Assembly: GCA_963764505.1 (NCBI GenBank)
Contig: CAVXSP010000001.1
Location: 1,674,001-1,738,000 of the forward strand
Length of the DNA: 64,000 nucleotides
Source of the DNA: CAVXSP01 sp963764505
Lineage (GTDB): Bacteria > Acidobacteriota > Vicinamibacteria > Vicinamibacterales > SCN-69-37
Direction: 5' to 3'
Shown: piece by piece, positions 18,080 through 25,784 of the stretch
How the letters are laid out: every line of letters starts with the position of its first letter
Numbering within the stretch: position 1 is the stretch's first letter
Notes under the pieces: generated by a model
Told to the model about the DNA's origin: nothing
Seen by the model: only the letters and a program-made list of their open reading frames with translations
Database searches by the model: none
Program-made: the position numbers and the translations under genes

Positions 18080-18457
18080 ATGGCACTGACGCACGTCACG
18101 GAACAGACGTTTGAGGCGACCATTCGCGAAGGCATCGTCCTGCTGGACTGGTGGGCGAGCTGGTGCGGGCCGTGCCGCGCGTTCGCGCCGATCTTCGAGG
18201 CCGCCGCAGAAAAGTATCCGGACCTGACCTTCGGGAAGATCGACACGGAGGACCAGCCCGGGCTGGCCGCCGCCTTCGACGTCCGATCCATTCCGACGGT
18301 GATGGCGTTCCGCGACGGCGTCCTGCTGTTCGCCCAGCCCGGCTTGCTGTCGGGTCCGCATCTCGACGACCTGATTGCCAAGATCAGCGACCTGGACATG
18401 GACGAAGTGCGCCGTCAGATCGCGGCCAGCTCCGAGCCGGCCGAGACGGTCAGCTAG
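18080..18457 (+). CDS. Thioredoxin-like protein
   Basis: I prefer ATG 18080 (MALTHVTEQTF), giving 125 residues; the frame extends to GTG 18062. The active site WCGPC (Cys29, Cys32) and the cis-proline loop 'RSIPTVMAF' are intact, so a dithiol oxidoreductase role is expected. The C-terminus carries about 15 residues more than a minimal thioredoxin. No signal peptide is present. Its 3' end overlaps the convergent ECF sigma gene by 8 bases; proximity to an ergothioneine operon fits a redox neighbourhood but does not prove a link. Confidence 0.88.
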   Translation: MALTHVTEQTFEATIREGIVLLDWWASWCGPCRAFAPIFEAAAEKYPDLTFGKIDTEDQPGLAAAFDVRSIPTVMAFRDGVLLFAQPGLLSGPHLDDLIAKISDLDMDEVRRQIAASSEPAETVS

Positions 18458-19313
18458 CGGAGCCTGCATTGCGGGCACGCTCGGCACGGATCTGGCGGAT
18501 GGCGCGCTGAAGCGAGCGCTTCAGGGCTTTCGGAAGATCCTGTGCCGGGGCCTGGCGGCACACCCGCAACACTTCCTTCAGCGACTGGCAGGCCTGCCGA
18601 CAGCCGCGGCACCGCTTCAGGTGCGCTTCGAGATCGGCGCACGTCGCGGCCCCGAGGTCCCCTTCGAGCCAGCGCGAGAATCGCTCGATGACGCCGCGGC
18701 ACCCGGGCGCGGCCGGTGCGGCGTCGAGGCCCACGAGCGGGGTCAGGAGGACCCGCAGGCGGATGCGCGCGCGGTGCAGGCGGCTCTTGACGGCGCGGAC
18801 GCCGATGCCGAGGACCTTCGAGACCTCGGGTGCCGTCAGCCCTTCGACGTCCCGCAACAGCAGGACCTCGCGGTGTGCGGGGCTCAGCCGTTCGAGGGCG
18901 GCGTTGATCGCCGCGTCGCGCTCGCGCGCGACGGTCATCTCCTCGGGCGTGGGCGCAGACGACTCGAAGGCCTCGGGCGGAACGCCTTCCGACCGGTCGA
19001 GCGGCGCTTCGCGCGCGAGCCGCCTCGTGCGCTGGCGGTGTCGACTCAGCGAGAACCGGCGCGCGACGCTGTAGAGCCAGGTGCTCAGTGCGCTCTCGCC
19101 GCGAAACGTGTGCAGGGAACGCGTCATCGCCAGCAGCGTGTCCTGCGCCACCTCCGCGGCGTCGTCGGCGTTGCCCGTCAGGCGGTAGCTGAATCGATAG
19201 ACGCGGGGCTCGTACCGGGTGACCAGGGCATTCAGGGCGCTGGTGTCCCCGGCGCGCGCGGCCCGCACGAGGTCCGAATCCGATCGTTTCGGCACTGGGC
19301 TGATCGATGGCAC
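18450..19313 (-). CDS. ECF sigma factor with fused C-terminal zinc-binding (ZAS-like) domain
   Basis: The 287-residue protein starts at GTG 19313. Sigma2 spans about residues 15-85 ('DAAEVAQDTLLAMTRSLHTF', 'STWLYSVARR') and sigma4 about 130-190 ('LERLSPAHREVLLLRDVEG', 'VKSRLHRARIRLR'). After a linker, residues 205-255 form a zf-HC2/ZAS-like segment with Cys225, His231, Cys235 and Cys238 (H-x3-C-x2-C) plus further cysteines at 205, 242 and 254. Normally this motif belongs to a separate anti-sigma factor; here it is in cis, so thiol or zinc control is plausible. It is last in the egtB-egtD-DUF5996 operon, sharing one base (TAGTG) with the preceding stop. Confidence 0.85.
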   Translation of the reverse strand: MPSISPVPKRSDSDLVRAARAGDTSALNALVTRYEPRVYRFSYRLTGNADDAAEVAQDTLLAMTRSLHTFRGESALSTWLYSVARRFSLSRHRQRTRRLAREAPLDRSEGVPPEAFESSAPTPEEMTVARERDAAINAALERLSPAHREVLLLRDVEGLTAPEVSKVLGIGVRAVKSRLHRARIRLRVLLTPLVGLDAAPAAPGCRGVIERFSRWLEGDLGAATCADLEAHLKRCRGCRQACQSLKEVLRVCRQAPAQDLPKALKRSLQRAIRQIRAERARNAGSAS

Positions 19314-20239
19314 TAGGGGGCTTCAGGCGTTGGGCTTTGGGCTTCAGGCGTCTCGAGCGCCGGCCGATTCCACTCCCCCAGCGTTGCCGCGGCCTCGTAC
19401 GTGCTCTCGACGAACTCCGCAATCGCGCGGGCTGGCGAAGGCGACCGGCGCACCGCCTCGTAGGGCAGGATGAACTCGCCAAGCGCGGTGTGATAGTAGG
19501 CCGCCTCGGGACGGACGGCCGACGCCGGCAGCCCTGCGGGCTGGGGCACGGCGTAGGCGTAGAACGCCGGCTCCAGGACCGGCGCGGTGCCCGGCCAGAA
19601 GCCGTGGCTGATGACCTCGTGCGAGTACGCGTCACGCATGAACGCCGGCCCGTCACGCGGCGGAGCCACTCGGCCGGAGAACCGCGTGACGGCAAGGTCG
19701 AAGCTGCCCCAGAAGAAGTGCACGGGGCTGCACTTGCCGATGAACCGGGCGCGGCACGCGGTGAACACGCGCTCGATCTGGACCAGCAGGCGCCAGAACC
19801 GGTTCACGTACTCCGGGTCGTAGGCTCGGTGCTCGACGTCCCGATCGAATCGCACCGGGGCCGGCACTTCCACCGGCACCGGCCAGATACGCACGTCGAG
19901 CGACAGCTCGCCCAGCCTCGTCGTCACCTCGCGATAGAACTCGGCGACCGATCGCGGCGAGAGCGCGATGGTCCTCACCTCGGCCTCCGAGGTCTCGATC
20001 CGCAGCACGTGGTGGACGAAGTCGAACGCGATCGAGAACGCGCGCCGGTCGTGCGGCAGGAGCCCCGTCGTCATTCCGCTGGACGTGAGGTGCAGGGCGA
20101 TGCCCCAGCTGTGATTGATGGGGACCGCGGTGGCGAGTGCGATCTTGCCGACGACCTGCGACCACATGTGCAGGGTCGTGTAGGTCTCGTGCCAGGCGTC
20201 GTACGGGAGGTCGGGCCAGAGGTCGTGGGGGACCGGCAT
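19313..20239 (-). CDS. DUF5996 family protein
   Basis: ATG 20239 gives 308 residues. The stop of egtD and this start share one base (TGATG), so translation is coupled. The family signatures are 'WPDLPYDAWHETYTTLHMWSQVVGKI', 'NHSWGIALHLTSSGMTT', 'IGKCSPVHFFWGSFDLAVTRFSGR' and 'EVISHGFWPG'. Conserved His, Trp and Cys residues suggest an enzyme, but the function is unknown. The last dozen or so residues (Pro/Glu-rich) are encoded by a tandem heptamer repeat at 19318-19345, so the C-terminus is probably a repeat-derived extension. The one-base coupling to the ECF sigma gene depends on that repeat-encoded end. Confidence 0.8.
   Translation of the reverse strand: MPVPHDLWPDLPYDAWHETYTTLHMWSQVVGKIALATAVPINHSWGIALHLTSSGMTTGLLPHDRRAFSIAFDFVHHVLRIETSEAEVRTIALSPRSVAEFYREVTTRLGELSLDVRIWPVPVEVPAPVRFDRDVEHRAYDPEYVNRFWRLLVQIERVFTACRARFIGKCSPVHFFWGSFDLAVTRFSGRVAPPRDGPAFMRDAYSHEVISHGFWPGTAPVLEPAFYAYAVPQPAGLPASAVRPEAAYYHTALGEFILPYEAVRRSPSPARAIAEFVESTYEAAATLGEWNRPALETPEAQSPTPEAP
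19318..19345. repeat. Tandem heptamer repeat, copy 2
   Basis: GGGCTTC (19318), then GGGCTTT and GGGCTTC (19332-19345), with the diverged spacer AGGCGTT, are the reverse complement of the AAAGCCC/GAAGCCC heptamers. It lies inside the 3' end of the DUF5996 gene and encodes its Pro/Glu-rich tail. Confidence 0.65.
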
Positions 20240-21234
20240 CACACCGCTTCCGCCAGCGTCAGGGCGAACTGGGCGCGCTCGTCCACCCACTGGTCCGTCG
20301 CGTGGAATCCGCTCGAGGTGAGGAGCCTCGAGATCTCCTCCGGCCGGTACTTGTACGAGCTCTCGGTCCAGATGGGCTCGCCGGCGCTCATCCGGAACGC
20401 GAGGTTCGCGGCGGCGACGTGAATCTCCTGATCGCGCTGCGACACGAGGTGCATCTCCACTCTGGACGCGGCCTCGTTCCACACGGTGCGATGGACGAAC
20501 TGTTCGACGTCGAAGTCGCCGCCCAGCTCGCGATTGACGCGCACGAGCAGGTTTCGGTTGAAGGCCGCGGTCACGCCGAGCGGGTCGTCGTAGGCCAGCC
20601 TGAGATCGCGCGCGGGCTTCACCAGATCGGCCCCGAGCAGGAGCGCATTCCCGGGGCCGAGCTCGCCGCGAATCCCGCGGAGCAGCGCCTCGCAGGACGG
20701 CGGGTCGAAGTTCCCGATGTTCGATCCAAGGAACAGCGTCAGGACGCGGTCGCCCGGCGCGAACGCCCGCGCCGCTGCCTCCAGGCCCTCCTCGTAGGCC
20801 GCCTGATGGCCGGTCACTCGCAGCGGCTCGACGACCGAGAGCGTCCTGCGGGCCTGCAGGAGCGCGGCGCCGGACAGATCGACCAGGTGCACGTGCTGCG
20901 GACGATCCTCGGGGGGCGCCGCCTCGAGGAACGTGCGGAGCTTTTCGCCGCTTCCCGAACCGAGCTCGACGAGCACCGACGGCGCCGCCTTCCGCAGCAC
21001 GTCGCCGCCGCGTGCGGCGAGGAGACCCTGCTCGGCCGCCGTGATCCGGTACCAGGGCAGCCGGCAGATCGCTTCGAAGAGCGCGGACCCGAGCTCGTCG
21101 TAGAGATACCTCGACGGAAGCTGACGCGGCTGTTGCAGCAGGTAGTACTCGACGTCGGATGCGAACCGGGCCAGCGCCGTGTCGGCCGGCGGTTCGGCGG
21201 GCGCGGCTCGTCTCGCGGCGGGCCGGCGGCTCAC
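20239..21234 (-). CDS. egtD: L-histidine N-alpha-methyltransferase
   Basis: The frame is open much further upstream, but GTG 21234 overlaps the egtB stop (GTGA) and gives 331 residues, the usual EgtD size. EgtD transfers three methyl groups from SAM to histidine, giving hercynine, the first ergothioneine step. The SAM-binding loop is 'VELGSGSGEK' (about 89-98). The family phrases 'SRYLYDELGSALFEAICRLP', 'LFLGSNIGNFDP' and 'AYDDPLGVTAAFNRNLL' are present, as is the C-terminal 'SYKYRPEEISRLLTSSGF'. It sits between egtB and DUF5996 with coupled starts. Confidence 0.95.
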   Translation of the reverse strand: MSRRPAARRAAPAEPPADTALARFASDVEYYLLQQPRQLPSRYLYDELGSALFEAICRLPWYRITAAEQGLLAARGGDVLRKAAPSVLVELGSGSGEKLRTFLEAAPPEDRPQHVHLVDLSGAALLQARRTLSVVEPLRVTGHQAAYEEGLEAAARAFAPGDRVLTLFLGSNIGNFDPPSCEALLRGIRGELGPGNALLLGADLVKPARDLRLAYDDPLGVTAAFNRNLLVRVNRELGGDFDVEQFVHRTVWNEAASRVEMHLVSQRDQEIHVAAANLAFRMSAGEPIWTESSYKYRPEEISRLLTSSGFHATDQWVDERAQFALTLAEAV

Positions 21235-22577
21235 CGGACGTCCCTGGCGCACCGGAACGTCGCGTAGACGTACGGATAGCGCGGCCGGAACCAGTTGCGG
21301 AACGTCGGCCGCAGCAGCTCGCGGGCCGTCGCCGGGGAGGCGCCCTTCATCACGAAATGGCCTCCGTCGAAGAAGTCGGCCGAGTACTCCGGGTACGAGG
21401 GCAGCGGCTCGAATCCGGGGAACGGCGCGAACGGCGTGCTCGTCCACTCCCATCCGTTGCCGACGAGATCCTCGACGCCCCACGCGCTGCGGCCGTCCGG
21501 ATGGCTGCCGGCCGGTTCCGGATCCCAGCTCGAGAAGTCGAACACGCCGTGGCGGGCGGACGGCGCCTGGCCGCCCCACGGATGGTCGCGCTCCTGACCG
21601 CGCGGATCACCGAACGCCGCCCGCTGGAACTCCGCCTCGGTCGGCAGACGCGCGCGCCGCCAGCGGGCGTACGCGGACGCCTCCGCGAAGCTGACGTAGA
21701 CGGGCCAGGCCGGCGGCAGGGGCACGCGCCCGAACAGGCCGCGCCAGTGCCAGCTCGGCCCGTCGGCCTCCCAGAACAGCGGACGGGTCAGCCCGGCTGA
21801 TTGCGCCCACGCCCAGTCCTCGGGCGCCCACCAGCGCGCGTCGCGGTAGCCACCGGCCTCGACGAACTCGAGAAAGGCGGCGTTGGTGACGTCGTGGCGA
21901 TCGATGAGGAATGCGTCCACGTCCGCGGCGTGGGCCGGCCGCTCGTTGTCCCACGCGAACGGGACGCCCCCGGGATCGACGCCGAGCGTCGCCCGACCCT
22001 CGGGCACCGCGATCCACTCCCGGGTCGGAACCGGCCCGTCCGTGCGCGGGCGGTATCCGCGCGGCGTCCGCTTCATCTCGAACGGAAGGCGATGCCAGAT
22101 GTACAGCAGCGTCTCCTGATGCATCGCCTCGTGCTCGAGAATGGCGAACGCGGCCTCGGCTCGATCGAGCAGGGGGTGTCCCGGACGCTCGAGGTCGGCG
22201 CGCTCCAGACACTCGAGCACCTGCCGGTCCGCCTCGTCGGCGAAGGCGCGCACGGTCTCGCGCCTGGGCCACAGCTCGTGCGCAGGCCGGTCGGACACCT
22301 GGGCGGCGTCGGGATCGATCCCGCGCGCGAACAGCCGCTCGAGATCGGCGTCGATGCTCGGGCGCCCGAGGCCGCGCTTCACGAGCGTATTGAAACTGAA
22401 CGCCGGCAGGTGTCCGTCGTAGAACACGATCGGGTGACGAAGGGTGATCGGTTGCTCGTAGTACGCCGAATCGACGAGCAGATCGAACAGGGCGCGAGAT
22501 CGCTCCCGGTTGCGGCGGTACCACGCAATGAGCGTGGCGCGATCGAAGGTGGCAGCGGTCAGCCGGTCCGTGGTCAT
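21231..22577 (-). CDS. egtB: Ergothioneine sulfoxide synthase EgtB
   Basis: ATG 22577 gives 448 residues; the open frame to 22703 has no conserved sequence. The N-terminal DinB-like part holds the non-haem iron motif H-x3-H-x-E (His149, His153, Glu155) with an earlier His (48 or 56) as third ligand. The C-terminal formylglycine-generating-enzyme-like domain runs from 'WIAVPEGRATLGVD' to 'NWFRPRYPYVYATFRC'. EgtB joins a thiol to trimethylhistidine with O2. The NWF block near the C-terminus resembles the cysteine-using EgtB type described from Chloracidobacterium; with no egtA or egtC in the window, direct use of cysteine is a reasonable inference. An EgtE C-S lyase is not visible here. Confidence 0.94.
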   Translation of the reverse strand: MTTDRLTAATFDRATLIAWYRRNRERSRALFDLLVDSAYYEQPITLRHPIVFYDGHLPAFSFNTLVKRGLGRPSIDADLERLFARGIDPDAAQVSDRPAHELWPRRETVRAFADEADRQVLECLERADLERPGHPLLDRAEAAFAILEHEAMHQETLLYIWHRLPFEMKRTPRGYRPRTDGPVPTREWIAVPEGRATLGVDPGGVPFAWDNERPAHAADVDAFLIDRHDVTNAAFLEFVEAGGYRDARWWAPEDWAWAQSAGLTRPLFWEADGPSWHWRGLFGRVPLPPAWPVYVSFAEASAYARWRRARLPTEAEFQRAAFGDPRGQERDHPWGGQAPSARHGVFDFSSWDPEPAGSHPDGRSAWGVEDLVGNGWEWTSTPFAPFPGFEPLPSYPEYSADFFDGGHFVMKGASPATARELLRPTFRNWFRPRYPYVYATFRCARDVR

Positions 22578-22748
22578 AGGCAGTGTGGAGGCCAACGCGG
22601 CCCGCCGCTGGTATGCGCCCGATGGTCGGTCGCCGTGCGCGTCGGCCGCTCCTGACCGGAAATCGACGCAGTGATCGGGCCCGCGGACGGCCCCGATCAC
22701 CACCGGTCGCGTTCGGAAGCTCTCGTGCTGTTATACCCCAACCGCCGT

Positions 22749-23207
22749 CTACCGTCTCTTCTTCGTCGTCTTCCTCGCTCTCGCCGACTTGCGCGCCGGT
22801 CTGGCCGTCTTGCGGGCGGGAGCGCTCTTCGGCGGGGGCGGGCCCGCCTGGTGCAGTCCGATCACGTTGCCTTCGGGATCTCGAAAAAGGGCAATCCACC
22901 CCATGCCCTCGCCGATAGCCTGCTTCGGCATCAGAATCGTGCCGCCGTTTCGCTGGACGGTGCCGCTCATCGCGTCGATCGATTTCACGGTGACGTAGTT
23001 GGTGAACACCTGCCCGCCGTTCTGCCGCTTCATCAGCCCGCCATTGATGCCAGGCTCTTCTCCCTGCTTGGCCATGACGGCGAAGTACTCCTGGCCCGGA
23101 GGCATTGGATAGGCCTTGATCTTCCAGCCGAACGTCTTCTCGTAGAACGCCTTCGCTCGCGACACATCGTCGGCCGGGATCTCGAAATGCATGACGCTGT
23201 TGGCCAT
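22749..23207 (-). CDS. VOC-family (glyoxalase-like) protein with histone-like basic tail
   Basis: ATG 23207 gives 152 residues. Residues 1-118 are a single VOC unit: 'HFEIPADDVSRAKAFYEKTFGWKI', 'GINGGLMKRQNGGQVFTNYVTV' and 'FRDPEGNVIGLHQ', with His and Glu positions for a metal. The substrate is unknown. From about residue 121 there is an Ala/Lys/Arg/Pro tail (repeating K-x-A-R-P/K-S-A-R) like bacterial histone H1-type tails. The gene is 171 bases upstream of egtB on the same strand; linkage is possible but not tight. Confidence 0.82.
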   Translation of the reverse strand: MANSVMHFEIPADDVSRAKAFYEKTFGWKIKAYPMPPGQEYFAVMAKQGEEPGINGGLMKRQNGGQVFTNYVTVKSIDAMSGTVQRNGGTILMPKQAIGEGMGWIALFRDPEGNVIGLHQAGPPPPKSAPARKTARPARKSARARKTTKKRR

Positions 23208-23343
23208 GAGGTCTCCTCTCCACGCTGGACGAGGCGAGCCGACCCGGGATGGGAAACACGCTTCGGGTCGGAACGCCCGTTCACGAAGATACCCCGAACC
23301 GGCGCGACGCGTGCGGCAGTCTCGCGCGCTAACAAGAACATGG

Positions 23344-23373
23344 CGAGCCCGAGCAAGCCCAGAGCCCAACGCC
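23344..23373. repeat. Degenerate heptamer repeat, copy 3
   Basis: A run of diverged units (CGAGCCC, CAAGCCC, AGAGCCC and similar) lies immediately after the stop of the DUF2007-like gene. It is weaker than the other copies but clearly related. Confidence 0.45.
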
Positions 23374-23631
23374 CTATTCTTCAACCGGCTCGAACCCGGC
23401 CCGGCGCATCGTCTCGCGCACCGAGCCCTCGTCCTCCGGGGCGACGTAGAAGAACGCGCCGACGCGTTCGCGCCGGAAGATCCGGCCGGTCCAGTAGCGG
23501 TCGGGCTCGACCGCGTAGTCGAACCCGGCCTCGGTCAGCGCGGCTTCGAGGCGTAGCGCATCCTTCAGCTTGCGGGCCAGATACACGAGATTGAGCTCCC
23601 GTTCGCCGAAATGTTCGGGGTCTCTTCGCAC
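23374..23631 (-). CDS. Small DUF2007-like protein
   Basis: Only the last part of a longer open frame looks like protein. GTG 23631 gives about 85 residues beginning V-R-R-D-P-E-H-F. The sequence ('LVYLARKLKDALRLEAALTEAGFDYAVEPD', 'FYVAPEDEGSVRETMRRAGFEPVEE') resembles DUF2007-type 'signal-transducing' small domains, with an expected beta-alpha-beta fold. The ribosome-binding site is poor and the start is uncertain. It is divergent from aguB. Confidence 0.6.
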   Translation of the reverse strand: MRRDPEHFGERELNLVYLARKLKDALRLEAALTEAGFDYAVEPDRYWTGRIFRRERVGAFFYVAPEDEGSVRETMRRAGFEPVEE

Positions 23632-23697
23632 CGGTTTCAGTGTATGCGTACGGGGACCCTTCGCCCCTTCGACCTCTGGACCTCTTAGAATGGAAAT

Positions 23698-24618
23698 GTG
23701 TCCCGCCCCGCCTTCACGATCGGCCTCGTCCAGGACGGTGCCACCGGTGACACGGCCGCCAACCTCACTCGCACCGAGGCGCACGTGCGCGAGGCGGCCC
23801 GCCGCGGCGCGCAGATCGTGTGTCTGAAGGAGCTGTTCAACGCGCCGTACTTCTGCAAGGCGGAGCAGTCCGAGCGATTCGACCTCGCCGAGCCGATTCC
23901 GGGGCCCACGACGACGCGGATGCAGTCGCTGGCCAAGGAGCTCGCGGTCGTGTTGATCGTGCCGCTGTTCGAGCGCCAGGCGGCGGGCCTCTATCGCAAC
24001 TCCGCCGCGGTCATCGACGCCGACGGCGAGCTGCTGGGCACGTACCGGAAGATGCACATCCCCGACGACCCGCTCTACTACGAGAAGTTCTATTTCACGC
24101 CGGGCGACACGCCGGACCCGTCGGCTCGCGCAGGCGAGGCGGGCGGCGGCTTCAAGGTCTGGCAGACGCGGTACGCGACGATTGGCGTCCTGATCTGCTG
24201 GGACCAGTGGTACCCGGAAGCCGCGCGCATCACGTCGCTGCTCGGCGCCGACGTCCTCTTCTATCCGACCGCCATCGGTTGGCATCCGGCCGAGCGGAGA
24301 GAGTGGGGCGAAGCGCAGGTGGAGGGCTGGCGGACCGTCCAGCGCGCGCACGCGATCGCCAACGGCGTCTACGTCGCCGCGGTCAACCGCGTCGGCCACG
24401 AAGACGAGCCGGGCACGGACGGACTGACGTTCTTCGGCCATTCGTTCGTGGCCGATCCCGCCGGTCGTCTGATTGCCTCGGCCGGCGAGGACGACGCCAT
24501 CTTGACGGCGACGTGCGATCCGGCGTTCGTGGAAAGCACGCGCCGCAACTGGCCGTTCCTCCGCGACCGTCGCATCGACGCCTACGGTCCCATCCTCCGG
24601 CGATATCTCGGCGCATGA
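23698..24618 (+). CDS. aguB: N-carbamoylputrescine amidase
   Basis: The 306-residue nitrilase-superfamily enzyme starts at GTG 23698. The catalytic triad is visible: Glu45 in 'CLKELFNAPYFC', Lys118 in 'YRKMHIPDDPLYYEKFYF' and Cys167 in 'ICWDQWYPEAAR'. The wording around these residues is specific for AguB, which hydrolyses N-carbamoylputrescine to putrescine, CO2 and ammonia. Length is normal and no signal peptide is present. It is the first gene of an aguB-aguA-UbiA-like-methyltransferase cluster, with aguA beginning at or shortly after its stop. Confidence 0.95.
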   Translation: MSRPAFTIGLVQDGATGDTAANLTRTEAHVREAARRGAQIVCLKELFNAPYFCKAEQSERFDLAEPIPGPTTTRMQSLAKELAVVLIVPLFERQAAGLYRNSAAVIDADGELLGTYRKMHIPDDPLYYEKFYFTPGDTPDPSARAGEAGGGFKVWQTRYATIGVLICWDQWYPEAARITSLLGADVLFYPTAIGWHPAERREWGEAQVEGWRTVQRAHAIANGVYVAAVNRVGHEDEPGTDGLTFFGHSFVADPAGRLIASAGEDDAILTATCDPAFVESTRRNWPFLRDRRIDAYGPILRRYLGA

Positions 24619-25784
24619 AGTCTCACCGGAGCGCGCGGCAGGAGCCCAAAGCCCGAAGCCCGAAGCCGGAAGTCCGGCGTCCGAAGCCCCCCGCGCTGAG
24701 GATGCCCGCGGAGTGGGAGCCCCATCGCGCGACCTGGATCAGCTGGCCGCATCACGAGCCCGACTGGCCGGGCAAGCTCGAGACCGTGACCTGGACCTAC
24801 GCGGAGATCGTCCGCGTACTGGCGCGCTACGAGGCGGTCGAGATTCTCTGTGCGTCCAGCGATGTGGCCGCTGCCGCGCGCGACCGGCTCGAGGCGCATG
24901 CCGCTCGCCTCGGCGGCGTGCGGCTGCACACCGTACCCACCGACCGCGTGTGGCTGCGCGACAGCGCGCCGACCGCTGCGCTCGACGGGCGTGGCGGCGT
25001 CGTGCTGCTGAACTGGGCGTTCAACGGCTGGGCCAAGTACGACAACTGGCGGCTCGACGAGGGCGTCGGCGCCGCCGTCGCGGCGATCACCGGATTGAAA
25101 CGGCTCGCCCCCGAGCGGCCGGACGGGTCGTCCCGGCTCGTGCTGGAAGGCGGCGGGATCGAGACGAACGGCGACGGCCTCCTGCTCGTGACCGAAGAGT
25201 GGCTGCTGAGCGACGTGCAGGTCAGGAATCCCGGCCTCACGCGCGCCGACTACGAGCGTGTCTTCGCCGAGTGGCTGGGCGTCCGCCGGACGATCTGGCT
25301 GGGGGAGGGGTGCGTCGGCGACGATACCCACGGCCACATCGACGACGTCGCACGGTTCGTGTCCCGGGACACCGTCGTGCTCGCCTTCGAGCCCGACCCC
25401 GCCGACGAGAACCACGCCCGGTCGCGCGACAACCTCCGCCGCCTCGAGTGCGCCTCCCGCGATCCCGCGATCGGTCCGCTGCGGATCGTGCAGCTCCCGT
25501 TCCCGGATCCCGCCTATGCGTATGCCGAGCGCCTGCCGGCGAGCTACGCCAACTTCTACGTCGCGAACGGCCTGGTCCTGATGCCGACGTTCAACGACCG
25601 GAACGATCGCGTCGCCCTGGATCTGCTGGCGGACCTCTTTCCCGACCGCGACGTGATCGGCATCCACGCAACGGATCTCGTGTGGGGACAGGGCACGCTG
25701 CACTGTCTCACCCAGCAGGAGCCGGCGGCCGGACCTGCGGCCGAACGCGGACGCCGAGCCGGCGACGCGGAGCGCGAGCCGTGA
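24615..25784 (+). CDS. aguA: Agmatine deiminase
   Basis: This agmatine iminohydrolase of the guanidino-group-modifying superfamily converts agmatine to N-carbamoylputrescine and ammonia. Signatures are 'MPAEWEPHRATWISWPHH', 'VWLRDSAPT', 'LEGGGIETNGDG', 'THGHIDDVARF' and the catalytic Cys near residue 364 in 'GTLHCLTQQEP'. ATG 24615 overlaps the aguB stop (ATGA), giving 389 residues. The first about 29 residues, however, are largely encoded by a tandem heptamer repeat, and the family usually begins near 'MPAEWEPH', so ATG 24702 (360 residues) may be the real start. The 3' end overlaps the next gene (GTGA). Confidence 0.94.
   Translation: MKSHRSARQEPKARSPKPEVRRPKPPALRMPAEWEPHRATWISWPHHEPDWPGKLETVTWTYAEIVRVLARYEAVEILCASSDVAAAARDRLEAHAARLGGVRLHTVPTDRVWLRDSAPTAALDGRGGVVLLNWAFNGWAKYDNWRLDEGVGAAVAAITGLKRLAPERPDGSSRLVLEGGGIETNGDGLLLVTEEWLLSDVQVRNPGLTRADYERVFAEWLGVRRTIWLGEGCVGDDTHGHIDDVARFVSRDTVVLAFEPDPADENHARSRDNLRRLECASRDPAIGPLRIVQLPFPDPAYAYAERLPASYANFYVANGLVLMPTFNDRNDRVALDLLADLFPDRDVIGIHATDLVWGQGTLHCLTQQEPAAGPAAERGRRAGDAEREP
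24643..24690. repeat. Tandem heptamer repeat, copy 4
   Basis: AAAGCCC GAAGCCC plus diverged units lie between the aguB stop and the conserved start of aguA. They are read in frame as a Lys/Pro/Arg-rich N-terminal extension if ATG 24615 is used. Confidence 0.65.

Noticed and set aside
15850..18399. An 849-residue minus-strand open frame opposite ADOP3, GYD and thioredoxin
   Set aside because: It is a high-GC shadow frame: Arg/His/Asp-rich, no domains, and it crosses three well-supported genes.
19313..20482. A longer start for DUF5996 (to 20482)
   Set aside because: The extra sequence is Arg-rich antisense-like text overlapping egtD; the conserved protein starts at 20239.
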